A stretch of DNA of 64,000 nucleotides from Yamagishiella unicocca (GCA_003116995.1 BDSL01000191.1:1-64000), one strand, 5' to 3'. Counted from the first letter of the stretch, positions 34,956-45,829 are shown. Numbers and translations: made by a program. The notes: generated by a model not told the origin, from the letters alone.

Positions 34956-35525
34956 TGGCCGCTCGCTGGTGTGGGGCAGTACACCCCCCTCTGCTGTCGG
35001 CAGCGCGCCAACAGCAGCACTGAACCTCGGGACGCAGCGCGCACGGAACCTCGATGGGCACGCCCATCGAGTTTCCTCCAGCGCTCTCAAGCCACCAGCA
35101 AACTTGGGCGGATAGTTGCTTATGCTCATGTTCTCCTCGTCGCGCACCGCGCGTGCCCAGGGCACAAGCGCGGTTCGACGGATGGGCTCAGCTCCAGCAC
35201 CCTCGGCTAGAGGGTCTTCGGCACCCTCGGCTAGAGGGCCTTCGTCACTCAGTCCCGGAGGGGAAGAGCCTTCACCTTGTTGCTCCCCTAAGAACCAGGC
35301 TGGGTCCTCAGAGGATCCAGGCTCGCCGACATTGACATCATCGGCTCCTCCACTCGTTTCCGCTCGGCCCCTCTTCGCCCTCGCCCGGTCGGTCTGCCAG
35401 GTTGACTCGTCGTAGTCTAAACCAGGTTCTTGGACAGCTCCAGAGCCTTGCCGAAGTCCACCGTTGAGCCGCCGATGCTCACATGTTTGAGTCCGCGACT
35501 GTGTAAAGGCGATACGCGCACGCAC
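34863..35525 (-). CDS. Gag-like ORF of the retroelement
   Basis: Open frame of 220 residues starting at the edge of X1. It is hydrophilic and acidic, with short repeats (PLAEGAEDPLAEGAGAE), a WFLGEQQGEG segment and a C-terminal helical part (MAELQRTALQLVRDHRVAL) that runs into the tandem array, where splicing to DPKPPAPKLV exons is likely. No zinc knuckle is seen. Position just inside the 5' repeat and composition suggest the structural (gag) protein; homology is not demonstrated. Confidence 0.4.
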   Translation of the reverse strand: MRARIAFTQSRTQTCEHRRLNGGLRQGSGAVQEPGLDYDESTWQTDRARAKRGRAETSGGADDVNVGEPGSSEDPAWFLGEQQGEGSSPPGLSDEGPLAEGAEDPLAEGAGAEPIRRTALVPWARAVRDEENMSISNYPPKFAGGLRALEETRWACPSRFRARCVPRFSAAVGALPTAEGGVLPHTSERPADGPMTVAQGGMAELQRTALQLVRDHRVAL

Positions 35526-35868
35526 TCGGGCGTGGTTAACCTAGCTGCATGACTGCCACTGCTCGGAGTGCACGTCAGGGGCTGGTTCGAGAATGAGTCC
35601 GAGTTCAGCCTAGCATCCCGGTCCTGCCTTGATGCGCAAGGGCCAGACTTCACGAGAAGTAGCTCACTGTATACGTTACACAACTGTGGGTTCGATTCCA
35701 GGCAGTCGCGGACTGCCTGGCACAGGGACAACACGGTCCCTTAGCACCGGCGCATCGCAACGCTCGTACGGCAATAACGGATCCACTTAGACACTGCAGT
35801 CCACGCACTTAGAACCGTGACTACAGCTAAGTGACTACACTGTGTCAATCACGCACTGTGTCACGACA
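35522..35868 (-). repeat. Element repeat X1 (347 bases)
   Basis: Identical, as far as read, to X2 at 32642-32988 (offset 2880). It contains a tRNA-like internal promoter pattern, tagctcactg (A-box-like) and ggttcgattcc (B box) 29 bases apart, and a perfect hairpin with ten-base-pair arms (ccaggcagtc/gactgcctgg, loop gcg). Confidence 0.9.
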
Positions 35869-36371
35869 ATAATGCTTTAAGAGCGTCAACCTCACACCCT
35901 GACACGTCCCAGCTATGGCATCCAAGTAGGCAGCAGACACCTCATCACAACTCCTGGCACACATGCGGTAGCACCCTGCGCGCCCCACCGTCCTCGACAG
36001 TGTCTGCTACGGTACGACATAATACAGCCAAGAATGTTCGTTCTAATCCCGGTAACATATAACACGGTGCAACCAACTGCACATCAGCTGCCGCGCGGCG
36101 TCCTTACCGTCAGCCTTCCTCAGCAGCAATCGCGCGCAGTCAGTCAACACGCTTTCCGCCTAACGAGCTGTTGGCTGTTGGCAGATACTCCTCCACACGT
36201 ACTGTACATCCACACATCGGCGCCCCGCGCGCAATCTACCTGCCGTCTGGGGCCCACTGTAGCGCGTAGTTACTACTACATAGCCGCGCAAAAATAAAAA
36301 TACACACTCCTCAAATCGGCGTTACCTCCCCTGGACCGCAACTTGCAGATACACGTACCACTTACCTACCC
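35869..36371. other. Intergenic, right flank of the retroelement
   Basis: Moderate G+C, no coding exon recognised. It should contain the 3' untranslated region of the tocopherol-cyclase-family gene on the minus strand. Confidence 0.4.
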
Positions 36372-38884
36372 CTACTGCATGGCCGCCTGCTGCCCCTCGC
36401 GCCCCCCTCCGCCCTCCTGGCCGCCCCCGCTCCTCTGCTGGCCCCAGCCGCCCTCCTGCCCCACCACCGCCGCCAGCTGCGGCATGCGGTCGGGGCAGAC
36501 ATAGGCCCCGCCGAACTCCATCGCCGCCGCCTCGAATGTGTCCTCAAACAGCAGTGCGGCGCCGTTGGGGGGCCCTAGCGGGTAGGCTCGCCGCATCACC
36601 CGCAGCTGCACCCGGGCGGAGAAGGACTCGACCGAGAAGTTCTGTCCGGGGAGGGGCGGAATGAGGGAGGGCGAGCTGGCGTTAGGGGTATTTGAAAAAG
36701 GTGAACAGAGGGTGTGCGGCGGGAGGGAGAGCTGGGAAGAATGGTGTTGCTTTGCGTACGTGACGTTTGTGGCAGCACGCCGGTACAGTATCGACCGTTT
36801 ATTTAAGGAAAACCCCTGCGCGCCCACACTTTAGACCCACCCGGAAGCCGGTGGCGGTGGGGCAGGGAAGCGCCTGGAAGGTCCCCGGCGGCGCCGATGC
36901 CACCACCTGTACGACGTGAGTGGCGCTGTACAGGTCGAGCGCGAACACGCCGTCGCAGCCCCGTACGACAAAGGAGCTGAACAGCGCTGGGTCGTTCGGG
37001 TCGAGGGTGAAGGGCGCGGCGGGAGGCGGCGGGTGGTACGACAAGACGTACTGCCGTGTGGCTGGTATGATCGGCTGGAGTACGTGCGGCAGGAGGCCTC
37101 CTGCCAGTACGAACGAGGTCTGGGGGCAGGTGGAGTGGGCACGAAGCAGGTGGAGCGAGTAGGTGCGAAAGGTAAGTGTGGGTGGGTGGGTGGTTAGCAG
37201 GGTTCAGTCCCCTCCGCAACCTCCCCTCCTCCCGCAGACACGCATTCCGCCCCTGTCCATAGTACGGAACTCACTTGCCCCCGTGTCCACCTCACGCCCG
37301 CAGCAAGCCCCACGAGCCCCTGCCTCTTCCAATCCCTGTCGACGCTGCAGCCCCTCACCCCTCCCCTTCCGCCCTTTTCCCCCACCCTCCTCCACCCCGT
37401 CCGCTTTCTCGCTAGCTGCCCCCCACCCCTCATCGCCCTGGTCACCTGCTGTCCCGCCACGCTCCGATGGCCTTGGGCCCACACCCACTGGTCGGGGAAG
37501 GCCTCCCCCCAATTCTTCTCCAAGTGGAGCAACCCAGGCCGCCACCAGCCAGCTGAGGCAGCACCTCCGGCCCGCTGCGGAACCAAGCCCGAATCCACGT
37601 ATTCCGCGCCGGAGTGATTCGAATGCTGCGAAGGTATCGGCACCCCGCCATGCTCACTGCCGTCGCCGCCCTCGCTGAGCTCGTACTGTACGGCTGTACG
37701 GAGGCTCATCACGTCGTATCGCAGACGCAGCAGGAAACCCAGCCGCGCCAGCCAGCCCTCCGGCAAGGGCGACTCGGGGCCGCCCCAGGGTGCAGACGCG
37801 GCGCAGGCGCCGGGGGCGGAGCGCAGCCGCAGCCGCGCGGCGCCCAGGCTGGCGTTGATGCGCACCGACCCTTGGGTCACTGTCCAGGAGCAGAAGTCGC
37901 GCGAAGCGGCGTCGACGGCCCCCAGCGAGAAGCTCACAGCGTCAGAGATGTCTGAGGTGTCTCCGGAGGGGTTGGGGCGGTCACCGCTGGTTGTGTCGTC
38001 AGGGGCGTCGGAGGGCAGCGCTGGCGACTCGACGCGCAGGGCCTCGAAGTTGCGCGTGTAGAGGCGGGGGGCCTCGCCGGCGGTGGCGGCGAGGATGAAG
38101 CAGGCGGCGGGTGGGTCGGTGAGGTCTTGGCCTGGGAGAAGGGGCGCGGGTCGGGATTTGGGACGGTGGGTGCATAGTTGGTGGAGGTAGGGGAAAAGGG
38201 GACGTCACGGTGCGTGGGTCGCCGGCCGCGCAAGAGGGAGATGCCGGGGAGAACAGCCAGGTCTCAACACAGCTGGCACTGTGGTGCTTCTACTGCCAAG
38301 GCTCTAGAGTCTAGACCACACATGTAATTCCTTGCCGGCTAAGTTCTCGTGTGCTGGCCTCCGTGGTACACCGCTGATTGCCAGGGTTGCGGCGCATCAG
38401 TCTCTGCCCGGGCCGCTGTGGCCAACTTACGACCTCAACCAATACAGCGATAGCGCCGCCATTCGCGGAACCCTCCGCCCTCCGCCCTAAATAACCCACC
38501 GGGGAAGTGACCGATTCCGATGCCAAAGGACGATGTCCCGGCCTCGTCAGTCACTCGAGCGTACCAGCCCTCGAACCATGTACCGGAGCCCCCGGAAGGG
38601 GGCGAATGGGGGTTGTAATCGCCATTTCGCACGCTATCGCAATTTTCAGCGGCAGGAGTTGCTGCGGGAGCTGTGGGCTGGTGCTGCTGGAACGCTGCGT
38701 TGGGGTGGGCGCGCACATGCGCGACGCTGCATAATCTTGTCGCACCACATAGCAGCACGGTTATATATAGGATCTTCATACAGATTTTTGACTGCATTGT
38801 GTAATTGGTTACTCGCCGCAGCTGTGCGCTGGGTCGTTTGACGGTCGTTCGCGTGAGGTGTTTGTTTGCTGGTCGCGACGCCAA
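36372..38884 (-). CDS. Tocopherol cyclase family protein
   Basis: Four phase-consistent exons: 38500-38884, 37446-38131, 36841-37119 and 36372-36641, giving 539 residues from ATG 38884 (504 from the in-frame ATG at 38779). Family marks: GTWFEGWYARV at about residues 101-111, the hydrophobic strand ACFILAATAGEAPRLYT, HLEKNWGEAFPDQWVWAQG at about 331-349 (compare the EKNWGGxFPxxWxWxQ signature of VTE1), then HVVQVVASAP and a final ARVQLRVMRRAYPLG. Plant and algal VTE1 closes the chromanol ring of tocopherols in the plastid. Here the N-terminus from Met36 is a hydrophobic signal-like segment (MKILYITVLLCG) and a Ser/Asp-rich insertion of about 30 residues plus a His/Ser-rich loop precede the EKNWG motif, so this may be a divergent paralogue and not VTE1 itself. 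The C-terminus is Gln/Gly-rich. Confidence 0.75.
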
Positions 38885-40007
38885 TTGCTAAGCGCGAATT
38901 TATGCGTGATGGTCATTATATTGTGTGGTTAATGGTAAACTTCCCGAGAGCAAATGCGTCAAGTATGACGCACATACCGGCCGTACACAGCGACACACTA
39001 TCTCCGATCATGTTCGCGACGTTCATCGAACAGCTGCTGAGGGAGCTCAACCGCGGAGGGAGGCGTGGTACAAAGACGGCTGCCTGACGCAAGAGGATAA
39101 CGACCAACGGCAACGTAACAACGTCGCTTCAGCTCAGGGCCGTACACGGACGATCTGGCCGCGACCACAAACTCTGTGTCTTACATGCGTTTGCAACGCG
39201 AAGGTTTGAGCTGCCCGCGGCCTGGGACGGACTGCGCGCGTTAATAGCAGCAAATGTGACGTCGCAGGGGTCTCCACAGGTCTCCACGGCAGCGCCCGGG
39301 TCAATGCGTTGGCGCTTGCTTCCCTAATAGCATCGCAAACATGTAACTGATGCGTGTATACCCCATGGTCGCCTACAGTCTCCAGCCACAAGGCCGTACA
39401 CGTCACAAAAGACATTGCCAGCCTCGATCCCAAGATCGATAGCATCGCCAAAAGCTAAAACGAGGTTTTTCCAGCCCGCGCCATACATCCTGCAGCCAAT
39501 GGACCGACCCGATCTGGGGTTAGGCTCTCTCCGCCGCGACCGAGGTCGAAAGTCCACCGAAGCCTTGGTCATGTCCCTGAACGACGACGTACGCCCAGCT
39601 CGAGACTGTCATACACGCGCTGTTTTTAACCAGGTTTGCGCCTTCGCCGAGTCGGCAAATAAACAAAAGGTGCTGCTGCGGGTTCACGTGGGCGACGCCG
39701 TGCAGTGTGCCATACATGGGAGTGACAGACGGCCTCATCGGCGCCAGTCGGCGCCAACCCGCCGCTAGCTATAGCTAATAGCGCGAGCTACAGGCGGCGA
39801 TGAACCTGGTCTGGAACGAATACTAATACTAATAATTATACTAATACTAATAATACTAATACTAATAACTAATACTTATAATACTAATAATATTAATATT
39901 ACGCCGGCCGGAGCCTGGCGTGTATTAAGGGGGGAGGACGAACAATGCTATCACCCGCCGGTTGGGCCAGGGCTTTTCGTTAGAGAATTTGTGCACCGCC
40001 ATAGGGG
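38885..40007. other. Intergenic with a LINE-like 3' tail
   Basis: Contains the promoter side of the cyclase gene, several small unsupported ORFs, and at 39819-39936 an (ATT/ACT)n array joined to sequence shared with 52834-52893. No gene is supported. Confidence 0.4.
39819..39936 (-). mobile_element. 3' end of a non-LTR-like retroelement (copy 1)
   Basis: On the minus strand a G+C-rich end (ccttaatacacgccaggctc, then gccggcgtaat) is followed by an imperfect TAA/TAGTAT repeat tail. The same end with a cleaner (TAA)n tail occurs at 52834-52893. A shared unique end followed by a microsatellite tail is what 5'-truncated LINE or SINE insertions leave. Confidence 0.5.
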
Positions 40008-40800
40008 TTACCCTGGGTGTTGAACGCAGCATGGGCGGTCGATGGGCAGCCGCCTACCCCCAAAGAGCTGCAGGACGGCCGAATCCTCCAGGAACTCCTT
40101 CCCGAACCTCGTGTCGAACGCCGCCGCGATAACGACATTGCTGTACGGATCAACGCCGGCGGCGCTCCCGCACGCCGCGGCGGCCGGCGGCGGCGGCCCG
40201 CCTCCGCCTCCGCTGCCTTCCTGGCCGCCTCCGCCGTCTTCGCGGCGACTGCGATGGCCCCCAGCGACGGCGGCCTCGCGTACAGGGTGGCGCTGCGGCT
40301 GCTGACGGTCAGAATTCCGGCGGGCAGGCCGGCGGACGGGACTCCAGGGAAGGGCGTCAGCAGGGTGGTGGTTGGATGGAGGCTCCTGAGGGCAGGGAGG
40401 GTGGGGAAGGGGGGGCGGACGTGTCAAACGCACCCCCCTGAACACGACTGCGTGTGGCCCCGTGCGCTGTCGGCGGAGGCAGGGTGCTGGACTACTAGCC
40501 TTGACGGCTGGAGGACCAGCCACCCCCCGCCAACGGGCTTTCCTCACAGACCCCCCCCCCTCCCCCACTTGGCGGACCAGGGCCCGGTGAGCAGGCTGGC
40601 GCTCAGCTGCACGTCGCATCCACCACCACCACCACCACCAGCTGCTGCTGCTGCTGCTGCTGCATCCTTGTCCAGGGGGGGAGAGGGGTCAGACCCGCCA
40701 GCAGCCGCCCCCGCCACCTTGCCCTGCTCGGAGCCGCTGCCCTGCGGTGACGTCATCGACAGCCGTACCGCCAGGCTGTCCAGCTGCAGGCGCACGCCGC
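40008..40800 (-). pseudogene. Gene fragment of unknown function, frame-disrupted
   Basis: Segment 40566-40800 reads GVRLQLDSLAVRLSM, a Gly/Ala/Ser linker and CDVQLSASLLTGPWSAK. Segment 40110-40320 reads GILTVSSRSATLYARPPS and AVAAKTAEAARKAAEAE, then changes frame within a (GGC/GGCGG) run into VDPYSNVVIAAAFDTRFGKE and LQLFGGRRLPI before a stop at 40008. The alternation of hydrophobic strands suggests a piece of a large beta-rich protein, but I do not recognise the family. No upstream exons are visible before about 40860. Confidence 0.35.
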
Positions 40801-40950
40801 TGGTGTCTGTTGCGTGCCGGTGTGTACGGCAAACACCGACTGTTGTGGCGTGATTTAGATCTAAGCGAATTTGCTAAGTGCGTCGCACGTAGCTAGACAC
40901 CGGAGGTTAGCCCGGTGACAGAATTACAGAAAGACGACAGAAATGATTTG

Positions 40951-41056
40951 TGTGACTACCAGTGTTACGGATGACTGCCAGTGTGACTAACGGTGTTACG
41001 GATGACTGAGTCATGCTAACGCCGTCACGGGCAGGTCATGCTAACGCCGTCACGAA
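40951..41056. repeat. Short tandem repeats (tgttacggatgactg; gtcatgctaacgccg)
   Basis: Two kinds of imperfect 25-30-base repeats in succession, both containing gtgact or gtcacg words. They precede an unannotated 300-base stretch. Confidence 0.6.
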
Positions 41057-41534
41057 CATGTTACGAACTACGAACTGGGTGCCAGAAACCCCCGCCCGAC
41101 ATTGCGTCGTAGAAACTGACAGAAGCCGTTTTGGCTCCCTTAGCAACAGGGTATAAATACCCTGGGGAGGAGTTGGGACAGAACTAAGTACTTACGAAGC
41201 TCTTTGAATCTCAACTTGACGGGGCGAACCCGTCCTAAGACTTATTCGCTGTTTACACGGCTCGAATCACAACACAGACAGTGTACGTACGCCGGGTGTC
41301 GGTATGTACGGCAGTACGACTATATGGGGCAGGCAAACACGCCTCCCTGGCCGCCCCTCCCCGCCACCTGCCCCGAGCCCCGTCGCCACATCCGCCACCA
41401 CGCATTGGCGCACAGCGTTGTCATGATCCACGTACGGGTCCCCTCCCTCCCCTTTGTCATGATCCACGCCCTCTCCTCCCCTCCCTGCCTCCCTCCCGCC
41501 CTCCTCCGCCCTCCCCCCCCCACCTTCCGGCTTG
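41057..41534. other. No supported gene
   Basis: Contains a C-rich stretch (41460-41530) that reads as the acceptor side of an intron on the plus strand or as 3' sequence of the remnant at 41535-42844 on the minus strand. Confidence 0.35.
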
Positions 41535-42844
41535 TGCAGCACCGCCAGCAGCGGCTGCTCGTACGCATCGCGGCGGCATGAAGCACATGGACTGCACGTG
41601 AGTCATGTGCTGCATGACGTACAGCGGGTCGGGGCCTGCCGCGTACGGGAGAAGATGAAGGGGCGGCGCCAAAAGGAGTTGTTGGCGCCGCCGCGGGTGT
41701 CGGGCACAGAGAGCCACATGTCCACACGCCCTTGATGCTCGGTCTCACCCGTGTGCGCCTCAGCTGTCACTCTCCGACCAGAAGGACCGGTGCTCACACG
41801 GCTTCAGAACCACCCACACCCACACCCACACACCCCGCACCTCACCCCGCACCTCCCAACAATGACCCCGCCCCCGCACCTCCCAACAGTGACCCCGCCC
41901 CCAGCACCTCCCAACAATGACCCCGTCCGACCCCGCCCAGGGGCAGAACACGGACGCACACCCCAGTCTGCAACTTCCATCGCAGGCGGTGCGTGGTTTG
42001 ATGCGGTGAAGGGGGTCCATGTGTTCGACGAGCTACCTAGCGCAGTAGCTCTTGCAACAGTCAGTGACCGAGATGTTGGGGTGTGGTGATGTGGTGGTGT
42101 TGCTTAGCGGCGCATGGCGCACCTTATGGTAGGCCGTAGATGGGCGCGTTGGAGATCTGCACCGCCACGCACACCAGCAGCGGCTGCCCGCAGCTTGAGC
42201 TGCTGCCGCCGCCGGCAGAAGCGGCGGATCCCTCGCCTGAGCTGGCGGCTGATGCGTGCAGCGTCACCCACGTGCAGCAGGCCCATGTGGGCGGCAACTA
42301 CCACCACACCGCGGGCGCCGTTGGTCGTTGACAAGCGCCGTGAGACCGGCGCCACACCGCTGCTGCAGACGCCCTGAAGCCGCTTGGCCATCAGGCCGTC
42401 TCGCATGTGAGGCGGCGGCGGCAGCGTGAGGCAAGCGACCTCGACAAGCAGGAATCTGCACGGCGATGACGGCATCGATGACCCCGCCGGAAGCCGCGCT
42501 TGCCGCGTTTGCGGTATCAGCGTGAACAAGGCGCAGCGTCCGTCATAAGTGAATAAAAGTACTGCGTCTGTAATGTCCGGTCCGAAGAGGTGCAGCGACG
42601 ACGGCACCAGGTCCATGTGCTCGACGCGCTCAAACAACTGGAAGGTTTGCTGCACCTCAAGCGACCCATCAACCGGCTCCCATAGCTGCAAGTAGTCGCC
42701 GCAGTTTACGAGCAGCTGCTGCGGTTTGGAAGTCCCGACGGACGCGTGTCGTTCACCAGTAGGACGCGCGAAGCATCCCCCGATTGCATTTTGCACTGCA
42801 GTTGATGGCTGAAACTCCTCGACCATTAGGGTGACGCCTCCCAT
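41535..42844 (-). pseudogene. Beta-propeller gene remnant (MMS1/DDB1/CPSF160-like N-terminus)
   Basis: From ATG 42844 the frame reads into QLLVNCGDYLQLWEPVDGS and LFERVEHMDLVPSSLHLFG, then DAVLLFTYDGRCALFTL. This pattern (naming strand, 'L-x-L-W/Y', gene-specific loop, 'DAL/VLLF-x-D-x-x') is that of the first propeller of DDB1/CPSF160/SF3B3/MMS1 proteins. About residue 175 the frame has to change between GVVVVAAHMGLLHVGDAARI and GQPLLVCVAVQISNAPIYGL. Further left, PLYVMQHMTHVQSMCFMPP (about 41580-41660) and YEQPLLAVLHKPE (about 41535) are again in different frames; the latter resembles the 'Y-x-x-P-x-L-x-V-L-H-E' step of CPSF160. At least two frame changes without splice sites suggest a decayed gene or poor sequence. 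Confidence 0.4.
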
Positions 42845-44262
42845 TCGTTATCTCATGCTGCGCAACCGGTGCCTATTTGGCAACAAAAGCTAGCTTCGAG
42901 GGCCCATCCCGTTTCGTTGAGATAATGTAATGGAGCATTCTTTAATGATGCTTACTGGCAATTCATATTGTATGAGGCAGCCCGGCATGTACCTCATCCT
43001 TTCCTCCCAGCTTTCAGCCAAAGCGTTTTCCTGATGATGCCGACACATGCAGTCGCATCTCCCCGCCCGCTGACAAACTCCTAAAAGCACGAGCGAAACT
43101 TCTTGATCCGATCCGCAACATGCGTCAGCTGGCACATCGCGGATGCCTCTTGGGAACACCTGAACCATTTCCCGCCATTTCCCAACCCTTCACCGCACCC
43201 CACTCCCTTTCCCTCCCCATCCCTAGCCACGCGACGCGAATCAGTTTTCGGATCACCGTCCTACTTACCCGCGTCGGCAAGCTTAGCTGCACCCTTTCCA
43301 CCATTTCCCCCGCACTTCACGTCACCGCACCGCCATGCCTCTCCTCTCGCTCTTTCCCCGCTGTCACCCTTGAACTGCGACTCCTGGCTAGACCTTGCAG
43401 TATTGCCCGCCTGAAAGTCTGTCATAAAAAAACAGTATCGTGGTCCAGATCATGTCCCCGGATACGATCAGACATACACCTGCTGCCCTCGCCTGCCCAA
43501 CGCCCAACATTCTTAGTGAAGGCACCCACCGGCAGAGCCGTAGCGAATCGATTTCGACTAATATCTTTTTCTGTGAAGATGTTAATAGGAGGCGGGTTAA
43601 ACGAGCTACGAGTCGTATAGTTAGCGCACTAATCTTCCCTCAATCTAGAAACCCAGCAGGCCCTGATCGCTATCGCTCTCGAAGCGGGTCAGACTACTTA
43701 TTGTTCTGCCAGTTCCACGCGCCTCCTAGGGCCAAAGGACTGGGCCGCGACCTGCAAGGACTCCAAACCGCCAATTCGGCGTGTCGTACGCAGCAGCTAT
43801 ACGGAAGCCGTCTAGGGCGAAGTCAGCTAGCTCTGCGGCTCGTTGCAGTACACGCTCGCTGCTGCTGCGTGCTGCTGCTGCTGCGAGTGTGCCTTCACGT
43901 ACGTACGTGCTCGAGGGTAACGCACCGCTGCCCCATCCGCCCCTCGTCCCCCGAGTGGGTGCGCAGAGGCTCAAGGATGCAACCGGCCACTGCCGGGAGG
44001 GCGAGTGAGCCACGTTATGTGTAAGCATGCATGAAAAGGCGTAACCGCGGATGACAGGAAGGCGTAAGATAGAACCCCAGCTTACATTATGAGTCAGACA
44101 CGTTAGGCGTCCAAACTGTCTGCCGGGAGGTAGGGTGAGAGGACGCCCCCGCCGGCTAGCCGGTGCGTGTATGCCCTACCTCGCTCCATCACCATTGCCA
44201 TATATATGGTGCTTTGCGTGCCTGCAAGCTCTCCGCTTCTTCATGCGGACATCACAGTGCTA
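42845..44262. other. Unresolved; long ORFs without splice support
   Basis: Lower G+C than the genes. Plus-strand frames at 43120-43620 and 43440-44024 and a minus-strand frame at 43726-44028 (contains ERVLQRAAELADFALDGF) are open, but none shows recognisable domains. The minus frame is the most protein-like. Confidence 0.35.
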
Positions 44263-44267
44263 TTACA
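44263..44267 (-). terminator. TGTAA polyadenylation signal
   Basis: TTACA on the plus strand, 308 bases past the stop of the EGF/polyproline gene on the minus strand; the usual volvocine signal. Confidence 0.5.
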
Positions 44268-44574
44268 ATACTATTTGCTTATTTTTACCACGCACGCACA
44301 TGTATGTCGCCGATAGTCGTACGCAAGTGCAAGAGCTCCGAGAGCACCTTACTTATTATCGCAGCACCTTACCGGTCGAAAAGATCCTTTCTAAACCACG
44401 CGAAAATATCTTCCTCTAGCACTGCTCGCGCAAGTATCGAGGAGGTGCCTGTTCGGATGCATCGGATCCGCCAAAACGCCCTTGAATACGCCTGCTGCAC
44501 GCACGACCTGTGCTTCTAACCGACCCATGCACCTCCGTAGAAAACGTGTTAAGCCACGTCGTCATAAATATCGA

Positions 44575-45669
44575 TCATTCAAAGCGTTTAGGAATAACAG
44601 TCGGCGGGCCCTCATCATTGTCCGGCGGAGGGGAAGCGATATCCTCGTCGTCTGGCGGCGGAGCCTCAGGCGGGGGAGGGGGAGGCGGGGGAGATGGTGA
44701 AGGGGGAGGCGGGGGAGATGGTGAAGGGGGAGGCGGCGGGCTTGGAGGCGATGGCGGTGGCGGCGGCGGCGGGGGAGCCTTTGAAGACACTGCACATGGA
44801 CATGTGAGACACACAGCACGTAAGGAGGCTGTCGGCCAATAGATGGAGATTGCTTAGTTGGCAGCAGACGGACAAACTGATGACCATACATGCCACATAA
44901 CATGCAGACAGCAGCTCGCTAGCTAGGCAGCATCCAGGGGGGTGCATGAATAATAATGAGGAGCGAGTGATGCATGAGATAGCTATACATTAGCTACATA
45001 CCCACCAGTGTGAAAGCTGCTGAATCAAAGCACCGCGGCAGTCCGTTCTGAACGCCTCTATGTATATACTGCGTGTGCGTCAGCTAGTTATTACATTCAC
45101 TCTGTCTGGCCCTCTGCCCGCTCGCCGTGTGTACTAACTTACGCTCGCCCTGTGTACTAGTCGAGTAACTTACGCTCGCACGTGCCGCTGGCGGCCATGG
45201 CGTATCCTTTTTGTCCGCAGACGCAGCTGTAGCCGTTCTTGCCCGAGTTTGCCAGGCAGATGGTCCCAGGGGTAGTGCACGGATTGGTCGAGCAGGCGTT
45301 GGGCCCAGAGCGGTCTGCAAGCAAGGAAGCACGCAAAGCAATGTGTTGAATGGACGGTACGCAGGCCTACCTAGGTGCATGCATCTGCATCACTCCATCT
45401 TGCACCTAGCCTACTGCATGCTGTGATGCGATGCGCAAGCAAGAGCAATGCACCTGCGTACGCAGACAGCAGTAGTCCGCGTACCAGCGCTCTTGCGCCA
45501 CGGCAAGATACACCAATGCGTGCGGTACAAGATGTACCAATGCGTGCGGCGCTATAGTGATAAGATAATAACTACACTTACCTTTGTCATTCCCGCCGTC
45601 TCCGTAAGCAGTTCGAGCCGCAATTGCAACCATGAGCAGCGCAAGCACCAAGGGCGCTTGCGAAGCCAT
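44575..45669 (-). CDS. Secreted EGF-like, proline-rich protein (147 residues)
   Basis: Three phase-consistent exons: 45582-45669, 45174-45314 and 44575-44789. Exon 1 encodes a signal peptide (MASQAPLVLALLMVAIAART, cleavage expected near residue 23). Exon 2 encodes an EGF-like module with six cysteines at 37, 42, 49, 60, 62 and 75 (spacing C-x4-C-x6-C-x10-C-x-C-x12-C). Exon 3 is a polyproline/serine stretch (PPPPPSPSPP-type, residues about 81-125) that would be hydroxyproline-glycosylated, then an acidic end (PPPDDEDIASPPPDNDEG) and a stop. Such proline rods are typical of volvocine cell-wall or extracellular-matrix proteins (pherophorins, hydroxyproline-rich glycoproteins), though no pherophorin domain is present. 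The upstream in-frame ATG at 45825 is rejected because the signal peptide starts at 45669. Confidence 0.85.
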
Positions 45670-45813
45670 GCGGCGGCGGCACATTCTTGCGGTCACTACG
45701 GAAGTAGGCACTGCACCGCGAATGGAACACAGCGGTGCTTTGGGCAAAGCCTGTCGCGTTAGAATGAGCGAGTTTCCGCGAGTCCGACCTGCTGCAAAAG
45801 GTAGGATGGCAGC

Positions 45814-45821
45814 GTATATAG
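45814..45821 (-). promoter_or_regulatory. TATA-like box of the EGF/polyproline gene
   Basis: ctatatac on the minus strand, about 145 bases before the start codon; distance and sequence fit a TATA box. Confidence 0.5.
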
Positions 45822-45829
45822 ACAAGGTT

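Larger units (their letters stand above)
32590..35868 (-). mobile_element. Non-autonomous tyrosine-recombinase-type (DIRS/PAT-like) retroelement
   Basis: Read on the minus strand the order is X1 (35868-35522), internal region with two ORFs, Y1 (33042-32993), X2 (32988-32642), Y2 (32639-32590). X1 and X2 are 347-base and Y1 and Y2 are 50-base direct repeats, essentially identical. This A1-ORFs-B1-A2-B2 layout is the split-direct-repeat hallmark of PAT-like/Ngaro members of the DIRS order, which replicate through a circular DNA and integrate with a tyrosine recombinase. No reverse transcriptase, RNase H or recombinase is visible in the 2.5-kb interior, so it would have to be mobilised by a full-length relative. 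It encodes a gag-like ORF and a methyltransferase-like ORF; methyltransferase domains are known companions of DIRS-type elements. The sequence caataatg occurs at both outer edges (32582-32589 and 35867-35874). Confidence 0.65.
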
